Positions 59,047-64,000 of a stretch of 64,000 nucleotides of DNA are shown piece by piece (positions within the stretch are counted from its first letter, which is position 1; every line of letters starts with the position of its first letter). The DNA is from an uncultured Pelagibacteraceae bacterium (GTDB lineage: Bacteria; Pseudomonadota; Alphaproteobacteria; Pelagibacterales; Pelagibacteraceae). The stretch covers positions 124,001 through 188,000 of the forward strand of contig CACMDB010000001.1 in assembly GCA_902612325.1 (NCBI GenBank). The letters run 5' to 3'. Under the pieces are notes generated by a model, which was not told the origin of the DNA, did no database searches, and was given only the letters and a program-made list of their open reading frames with translations. Both the position numbers and the translations under genes were made by a program.

Positions 59047-59781
59047 TTAATGGTGTAAATTTAATGCATCATTTAAATAAATGCATGTTAAAATTGCAAA
59101 AACATAAGCTTGAAGAAAAGCAACTAGTATCTCCAAACCAGTTAAAGCAACTGAAAAACTCAGTGGAAGCCATCCACCAACAATTCCGAGGCTTACGACA
59201 AAGCCCCCGAAAACCTTCATCATAGTGTGTCCAGCCATCATGTTTGCAAACAATCTTACGGATAAGCTGATGGGTCTACTTAAATATGAAATAATTTCAA
59301 TGACCACAATTAACGGTAAAAGTACGATTGGAACACCACTTGGAACAAATAGTTTTAAATAACCAAAGCCATGTTTTATAAAACCAATAACTGTAACTCC
59401 AATAAAAATAAAAGCTGCTAATATGAAAGTTACAATGATATGACTAGTCACTGTAAAAGTGTAAGGTATCATGCCGAACATGTTGCAAAACAAAACAAAC
59501 ATAAATAATGAAAATATAAATGAAAAATATGGTTTAGCTTTTGAACCAGCAGTATCGCTGATCATTTTTGAGACAAATGAATAACTTAATTCAGCTAAGA
59601 GTTGGATCTTATTCGGAAGTATTGAATTTTTTTTTGAACCAAGATTAAATATTATTAAAATCGCGAGAGAACTTATGACCATGAATAAACTAGCGTTGGT
59701 AAAAGAAATATCAAAAGCGCCTACTTTTATTTCTGGACCAATTCTATAAACTTCGAATTGTGTCATTGGGTTAGCTGCCAT
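59047..59781 (-). CDS. atpB: ATP synthase F0 subunit a
   Basis: A 244-residue stator channel subunit. SYLSRPISLSVRLFANMMAGHTMMKVF carries the essential Arg (near residue 176), and LTGLEILVAFLQAYVFAILTCIYL is the last conserved helix. It follows atpI by 10 bases in the F0 run. Confidence 0.96.
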   Translation of the reverse strand: MAANPMTQFEVYRIGPEIKVGAFDISFTNASLFMVISSLAILIIFNLGSKKNSILPNKIQLLAELSYSFVSKMISDTAGSKAKPYFSFIFSLFMFVLFCNMFGMIPYTFTVTSHIIVTFILAAFIFIGVTVIGFIKHGFGYLKLFVPSGVPIVLLPLIVVIEIISYLSRPISLSVRLFANMMAGHTMMKVFGGFVVSLGIVGGWLPLSFSVALTGLEILVAFLQAYVFAILTCIYLNDALNLHH

Positions 59782-59791
59782 AAATCCTTAT

Positions 59792-60067
59792 CTATTTTTG
59801 CATTTTTTTTGCGGATCTAATTACATTAATTATCCCTGCAACTACCCCTACAAAAAAAAATATTAAAATTAACCAGGGTTTAGTACCAAAGGTCTTGTCC
59901 AAAAGAAACCCAATAATTGTCCCTACGGCGACTGCTGAAACTAGCTCAGTACTTAGCTTAAAAGCAGTGCCAATTGGAGATTGATTATCTTTTTTATTTT
60001 CTAGATCTCTTTTTGAAACCTTTTTCTTTGCAATCTCTAAGCGAGTTTTGAATGGATCTTTGGACAT
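59792..60067 (-). CDS. atpI: ATP synthase-associated protein AtpI
   Basis: A 91-residue protein with two transmembrane segments (about 36-55 and 64-82) and the VGTIIGFLLDKTFGTKPWLILIF motif common to AtpI. It helps c-ring assembly or Mg uptake in other bacteria. It precedes atpB, the usual order, and follows smc by 13 bases. Confidence 0.88.
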   Translation of the reverse strand: MSKDPFKTRLEIAKKKVSKRDLENKKDNQSPIGTAFKLSTELVSAVAVGTIIGFLLDKTFGTKPWLILIFFFVGVVAGIINVIRSAKKMQK

Positions 60068-60080
60068 TTTAATTAATTAA

Positions 60081-62477
60081 TTAAGCGACCATGCTTTCTG
60101 CTTTTTGTAAATCAACAGCCACAAGCTGACTAATTCCTTTTTCAGGCATGGTGACGCCATAAAGTCTATTCATTTTTGACATTGTTAAAGCATGGTGAGT
60201 AACTATGATGAATTTAGTATTTGTAATTTTTATTAGTTCCTCAAGCAAGCCACAAAATCTTGTTACGTTGGCATCATCTAAGGGTGCATCAACCTCATCC
60301 AAAACACATATAGGCGAGGGGTTAGTTAAAAAAACAGCAAAAATCAAAGATAGTGCAGTCAAAGCCTGCTCACCACCTGACAATAAAGTTATTGATTGAA
60401 GTCTTTTTCCAGGAGGACTTACTAACATTTCTAAACCAGCTTCTAAAGGGTCATCAGAGTCAACCAATTCAAGCTTAGCATTTCCTCCATTAAATAATTT
60501 TGTATAAACCTCATTAAATTTTCTATTTACCTTATCAAAGGCCTCAATTAGTCTTTCCCTTCCTTTTTGATTTAACTCATTAATACTATCTTTGAGTTTT
60601 ACAATTGCTGTAACTAAGTCTGCTCTATCTTGTTCCATTTTCTTAATTTCTGTTTCATATTTTACAGTCTCTTCGTCAGCCTTCAGGTTAACCGAGCCTA
60701 ATTTTTCTCTCTCTTGTTTTTTTTTATCTAATAAGTCTTCTTGATTAACAGCATCAGGCAATTCTTCCACACCAAATAAATTTGAATTTTCTAAAATGTT
60801 TTCTTCTGTAAGATTTAGCTCAGAAATAATTCTATCCACTAAATCATTTTTTCTTTTTTTTAGTCCTTCAATTGTTGCCCCTGAACTTGCTTTTCGTTCT
60901 CTTATCTGAATAGATTGTTCTTGTATCTCGTTTAGTTGATTTCTAAGATTTTCAATTTTTTCATCTGTGGTATTGATAATTTGCTCATTCTCATTTTTTT
61001 CATTTTCAGAAATTCTCAAATTTTCTGAAATTTGCCCTTTTTTTTCTGCCTGAAATTTTGGTTGATTATCAAGTTTATCTCGTTGCACATTAAGTTTATT
61101 TTTTCTATCACTTAATTCTGCAACCATTTTTTCCGAATTAGATAAAAGATTTTTCCAACTCTCAATCTCCTTATCAATTATTGCAATTCTTTCATTTCTT
61201 TTGACAGACTCTCTTTTGATATTTTGATTTTTACTATAACTATCTGCGTATTCTTCGATGACAAATTGACAATCATCTAACGCTTTAATTGCATCATCAT
61301 TTTTTTTTGAATTAATTAATTGTTTAATTTTATCGATTTCTGATTTTAACTTATTCTTACTATTTTCCAAATCTTCATTCGATTGTTTCTCAGTTTGATA
61401 ATATTTTGAGTCGATTTCAATAAGCTCACTTTTTTCTTCTTTCAGTCTTTTTTCATTTGAGTTTGCATCAATCACTATTCCTCTTTCCCTACTAATATCA
61501 TCATCTATTGTTTGTAGAGATTTTTTTACGTTTTCTATTTCGTCTTGAATTCTAGTATTTTCCTCATCTAGACTTTTTAGTTCTAAGTTTAGCCTTTGTA
61601 TCTTCGATAAATTTTCAATATTTTTTTCTCGTAATGGAGTTATTTTATCAACCTCAGTTTTAATCAGTTTCTCTAATTCGTTGATTTTATTATTAAAACC
61701 ACTGACTTCAGTTTCTGCTTCTGTATTAATTTCATTTTCTATTTTAATTTCTTTATCGATCTCTAGTAATTTTAGATAATATAGTCCTGCTTCAATTTTT
61801 TTTATTTCATCAGAAATATTTTTGTATTTTGTAGCCTCTTCAGCCTGTTTTTGTAAATTTGCTAGTTGCCTTTCCTGTTGCCTTCTTAATTCATCAGCTC
61901 TCTTTAGATTATTTTCTGCAGCGCTCAACCTTAGTTCAGCTTCATGTCTTCTAACATGCAACCCAGAAATTCCTGCAGCTTCCTCTAAAATTGCTCTTCT
62001 ATCAGTAGGTTTTGCGGTAACAAGGGCACCAATTCTGCCCTGACTAATCATTGATGGAGAGTGAGCTCCAGTTGATAAATCTGCGAAAAACATTTGAGCA
62101 TCTCTTGCTCTAACTTCTTTATCATTGATATAAAACTTCGAACCTTTATCTTTTTCTATTTTTCTTCTAACATTTATTTCGTTTAACTCTCTAAATTGCA
62201 CTGGACCCTCGTTATTTTCATTGGCAACAGTTACCGAAACTTCAGCAATATTTTTAGAAGGTTTGTTTGATGTTCCTGAAAATATGACATCTTCCATGCC
62301 CGATCCTCGCATGCTTTTTGCAGATGTTTCACCCATTACCCATCTTAAAGATTCAACAATATTTGATTTTCCGCAACCATTTGGGCCAACAATGCCTGTT
62401 AAACCATTTTCAATTAAGAAATTAGTTTTATCTGCAAATGACTTAAATCCATTGAGTTGGATTTTTTTAAACTCCAT
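60081..62477 (-). CDS. smc: SMC-family chromosome segregation ATPase, shortened and apparently hingeless
   Basis: Chromosome organisation ATPase. The N-terminal head (to about 165) has Walker A at 31-39 (GPNGCGKSN), and the C-terminal head (from about 636) has the LSGGEQ signature at 699-704 and Walker B with DEVDAPLDD near 728-736. Between them are two coiled-coil arms of about 210 residues each, joined by about 40 residues (385-425) with no sequence resembling the SMC hinge and a single Cys at 403, so no Rad50-type zinc hook. Total length is 798 against about 1150-1190 for usual bacterial SMC. Heads look intact. The neighbours dciA and dsbA are the usual alphaproteobacterial ones. Confidence 0.88.
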   Translation of the reverse strand: MEFKKIQLNGFKSFADKTNFLIENGLTGIVGPNGCGKSNIVESLRWVMGETSAKSMRGSGMEDVIFSGTSNKPSKNIAEVSVTVANENNEGPVQFRELNEINVRRKIEKDKGSKFYINDKEVRARDAQMFFADLSTGAHSPSMISQGRIGALVTAKPTDRRAILEEAAGISGLHVRRHEAELRLSAAENNLKRADELRRQQERQLANLQKQAEEATKYKNISDEIKKIEAGLYYLKLLEIDKEIKIENEINTEAETEVSGFNNKINELEKLIKTEVDKITPLREKNIENLSKIQRLNLELKSLDEENTRIQDEIENVKKSLQTIDDDISRERGIVIDANSNEKRLKEEKSELIEIDSKYYQTEKQSNEDLENSKNKLKSEIDKIKQLINSKKNDDAIKALDDCQFVIEEYADSYSKNQNIKRESVKRNERIAIIDKEIESWKNLLSNSEKMVAELSDRKNKLNVQRDKLDNQPKFQAEKKGQISENLRISENEKNENEQIINTTDEKIENLRNQLNEIQEQSIQIRERKASSGATIEGLKKRKNDLVDRIISELNLTEENILENSNLFGVEELPDAVNQEDLLDKKKQEREKLGSVNLKADEETVKYETEIKKMEQDRADLVTAIVKLKDSINELNQKGRERLIEAFDKVNRKFNEVYTKLFNGGNAKLELVDSDDPLEAGLEMLVSPPGKRLQSITLLSGGEQALTALSLIFAVFLTNPSPICVLDEVDAPLDDANVTRFCGLLEELIKITNTKFIIVTHHALTMSKMNRLYGVTMPEKGISQLVAVDLQKAESMVA

Positions 62478-62485
62478 GGATTAAC

Positions 62486-63061
62486 TTATATCAGCTTTTC
62501 TAATGTTTTTTTTAAATTTTTATAATTAAGAGATTTTTCGAACTTTTCGTTATTAATTATTATCGTAGGAGTAGAATTAACTTTAAAATTTTTTGTCCCC
62601 TCGATTCGATCATTTAAAACATAGTCCTCTATTTCTTTGTTGTTAATACATTTTTCAAAATCAATATCAAACCCAGCTTTTTTTAGAAATTCTTTCAAAT
62701 TATTATTTACTTCTTCTATTTCCTTACCTTTTATCCAAGCTTGTTGATTAGAGTAAAGTTTTTCCAAAATTTCTAAGCTTTGATCTTGTTTACACAGAGA
62801 AATTTTTGAAGCATTTAAAGCAGCAATATCTAAAGGAAAGTGTCTAAATTCTATTTTGACTAGTCCTGTATCTATGAAATCTTTTTTAAGAGAGGGATAA
62901 ACATCTTTATGAAAATTTGCACAATGACTACATGTTAGAGACTCGTAGGCAATTATTGTAATCTTCGCATTTTGATTTCCTGAAACTATTCTCTTTATTT
63001 CTGCGTTAGCACTAGTACTTAATCCAAAAATTAATATTAAAAATAGAAATAATTTATTCAT
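62486..63061 (-). CDS. DsbA-like periplasmic thiol-disulfide oxidoreductase
   Basis: A 191-residue thioredoxin-fold protein with a signal peptide (about residues 1-20, ending SANA) and a CxxC active site (TCSHCANFH, Cys43/Cys46), followed by the helical insertion and a cis-Pro STPTIIINN near the end, typical of the DsbA/DsbG-like group. It probably oxidises or isomerises periplasmic disulfides. It lies between dciA and smc, an order shared by many alphaproteobacteria. Confidence 0.88.
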   Translation of the reverse strand: MNKLFLFLILIFGLSTSANAEIKRIVSGNQNAKITIIAYESLTCSHCANFHKDVYPSLKKDFIDTGLVKIEFRHFPLDIAALNASKISLCKQDQSLEILEKLYSNQQAWIKGKEIEEVNNNLKEFLKKAGFDIDFEKCINNKEIEDYVLNDRIEGTKNFKVNSTPTIIINNEKFEKSLNYKNLKKTLEKLI

Positions 63062-63546
63062 TTTTCTTTAAAAACTTTAGTTAATTCAATTAAAGAATTT
63101 TTGATTTCTTCATTTTTAACATCATTAAGTTTATTTTTATATTTATTGTTTGTCACAGGTTTATTCTGAATTATCTTCTGATTGTCTATTTTATTTTCAT
63201 CGTTAAAACTTGTAAATTTAATCCGTTTTACAACTTCATCTTTAAAAAAAGCATTCATTCTATCCATAATTTCTTTTTTTGAATATTCTAACTCAACTTC
63301 ATGACCTCTTTGCACCATTATTAAGAGCGTGCTTACACTGAACTTGTTAGTATTCTTAAAAGACTTTGGATAACAAACTTTAAATAATTTTTCACCAGCA
63401 ATGAATTTCCAATTATTGAGTGTTTCGGAATAAATATGACCTCTTTTATTAATAAACTTTTTAATATTTTTTGGCAAAGTGTCATTGAAAGACCTTAATC
63501 CTTGAATGCTACCAGTTCTCTGCTTAATATATTTTTTATATTGCAT
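63058..63546 (-). CDS. dciA: DciA-like DUF721 protein
   Basis: A 162-residue protein with the DUF721 domain in its N-terminal half (YSETLNNWKFIAGEKLFKVCYPKSF), thought to be the replicative helicase loader DciA in bacteria lacking DnaC. The C-terminal tail is charged and probably disordered. The start is placed at the ATG at 63546; a TTG at 63558 would overlap mutY. The start abuts the mutY ATG, so the two divergent start codons form CATATG. Confidence 0.82.
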   Translation of the reverse strand: MQYKKYIKQRTGSIQGLRSFNDTLPKNIKKFINKRGHIYSETLNNWKFIAGEKLFKVCYPKSFKNTNKFSVSTLLIMVQRGHEVELEYSKKEIMDRMNAFFKDEVVKRIKFTSFNDENKIDNQKIIQNKPVTNNKYKNKLNDVKNEEIKNSLIELTKVFKEK

Positions 63547-64000
63547 ATGAAAGATCAATTTGTAACAAAAAAAATTCTTAATTGGTACGATTTAAATAAA
63601 AGATCATTACCATGGCGAAAAAATGTTTCACCCACTAAAAAGCAATATTTTACATTAGTAAGTGAATTTATGTTACAACAAACTCAGGTTGCAACAGTTA
63701 TTCCTTATTTTAATCGCTTCATTAAAAACATTCCAAATCTTAGCTCACTTGCCAAAACTAGTGACAAAAAATTATATAAACTCTGGGAAGGTCTTGGATA
63801 TTATTCTAGAGTAAAAAATTTAAGAAAAACTGCTCAAGTTGTAAAAAAAAATTTTCAAGGGAAATTACCAGATACTTTTGATGATTTAATTTCTTTACCA
63901 GGAATTGGAAATTATACCGCAAGTGCAATTTTGGCGATTGCATTTAATAAGTCTTTCATACCGCTAGATGGAAATGTTGAGAGAGTTTTAAAAAGATATC
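63547..64000 (+). CDS. mutY: Adenine DNA glycosylase MutY, 3' end cut by window edge
   Basis: Removes A mispaired with 8-oxoguanine. The 151 visible residues contain LPWR (near residue 23), FMLQQTQVATVIPYF, the catalytic Glu region in SEFM, LWEGLGYYSRVKNLRKTA and the HhH LPGIGNYTASAI, then PLDGNVERVLKR. The C-terminal 4Fe-4S and NUDIX-like parts lie beyond the window. The gene is divergent from dciA with adjoining start codons at CATATG. Confidence 0.95.
   Translation, partial: MKDQFVTKKILNWYDLNKRSLPWRKNVSPTKKQYFTLVSEFMLQQTQVATVIPYFNRFIKNIPNLSSLAKTSDKKLYKLWEGLGYYSRVKNLRKTAQVVKKNFQGKLPDTFDDLISLPGIGNYTASAILAIAFNKSFIPLDGNVERVLKRY

Noticed and set aside
60205..62484. Small plus-strand frames over smc
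   Set aside because: They are antisense shadows with no start signals; the smc frame is continuous across them.

Overview
The window is a compact, A+T-rich (roughly 70 percent) stretch of a chromosome from a marine alphaproteobacterium. Very short or negative intergenic spacing, lysine- and isoleucine-rich proteins, alphaproteobacterial gene neighbourhoods (mutY-dciA-dsbA-smc, ispH-thrB-rnhA, coxBA-ctaB-ctaG-coxC-surf1) and a crtIBY-blh retinal cluster all point to the SAR11 clade (Candidatus Pelagibacter or a close relative). The assignment is inferred from family recognition and organisation; no database search was run. I saw no tRNA, rRNA, CRISPR array, insertion sequence or integrase, and no gene-free stretch longer than 300 bases.

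Region 1 (1-7.8 kb): the start of msrA (cut by the window edge), a DMT transporter, an AlkA-type DNA glycosylase, a DUF1330 protein, a purine salvage pair (phosphoribosyltransferase and NCS2 permease, convergent around a shared hairpin), a small lipoprotein, a small heat-shock protein with a sigma-32-like promoter, oligopeptidase B and a membrane J-domain protein. Region 2 (7.8-13.7 kb): a GT9 glycosyltransferase and a sugar epimerase-like gene facing a DapA-family aldolase and a cyclopropane fatty acid synthase, then a very lysine-rich coiled-coil protein of unknown role. Region 3 (13.7-24 kb): tldD/pmbA, an FAD oxidoreductase, a DUF6134 secreted protein, a YczE-like membrane protein, bipA, a solitary Dam-like methylase, and groES-groEL with a second sigma-32-like promoter.

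Region 4 (24-32.5 kb): a HAD phosphatase-ribF-ileS-lspA-DUF3035 lipoprotein-pgi run, then rsmD and purD on the other strand. Region 5 (32.5-38.1 kb): lipid A and Kdo assembly (lpxL, lpxK, waaA, msbA) plus ubiA. Region 6 (38.1-42.2 kb): stress and detoxification enzymes (quinone reductase, pirin, DoxX, haloacid dehalogenase) and rsmE. Region 7 (42.3-49.7 kb): the aa3 cytochrome c oxidase operon with assembly factors, including a 41-codon membrane peptide gene, continuing into thrC and a peroxiredoxin.

Region 8 (49.7-51.05 kb): a trypsin-like lipoprotein gene between two direct repeats, which looks like an insertion into the peroxiredoxin/rnhA tail-to-tail junction. Region 9 (51.05-63.5 kb): a 15-gene run on the minus strand, read as dciA, dsbA-like, smc, atpI-B-E-F'-F, crtI-crtB-crtY-blh, ispH, thrB, rnhA. 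It joins the membrane sector of ATP synthase to retinal synthesis and the last step of isoprenoid precursor synthesis, a suggestive arrangement in an organism expected to use proteorhodopsin (not in this window). The SMC protein here is only 798 residues and shows no recognisable hinge. The window ends in mutY, whose start codon abuts that of dciA.
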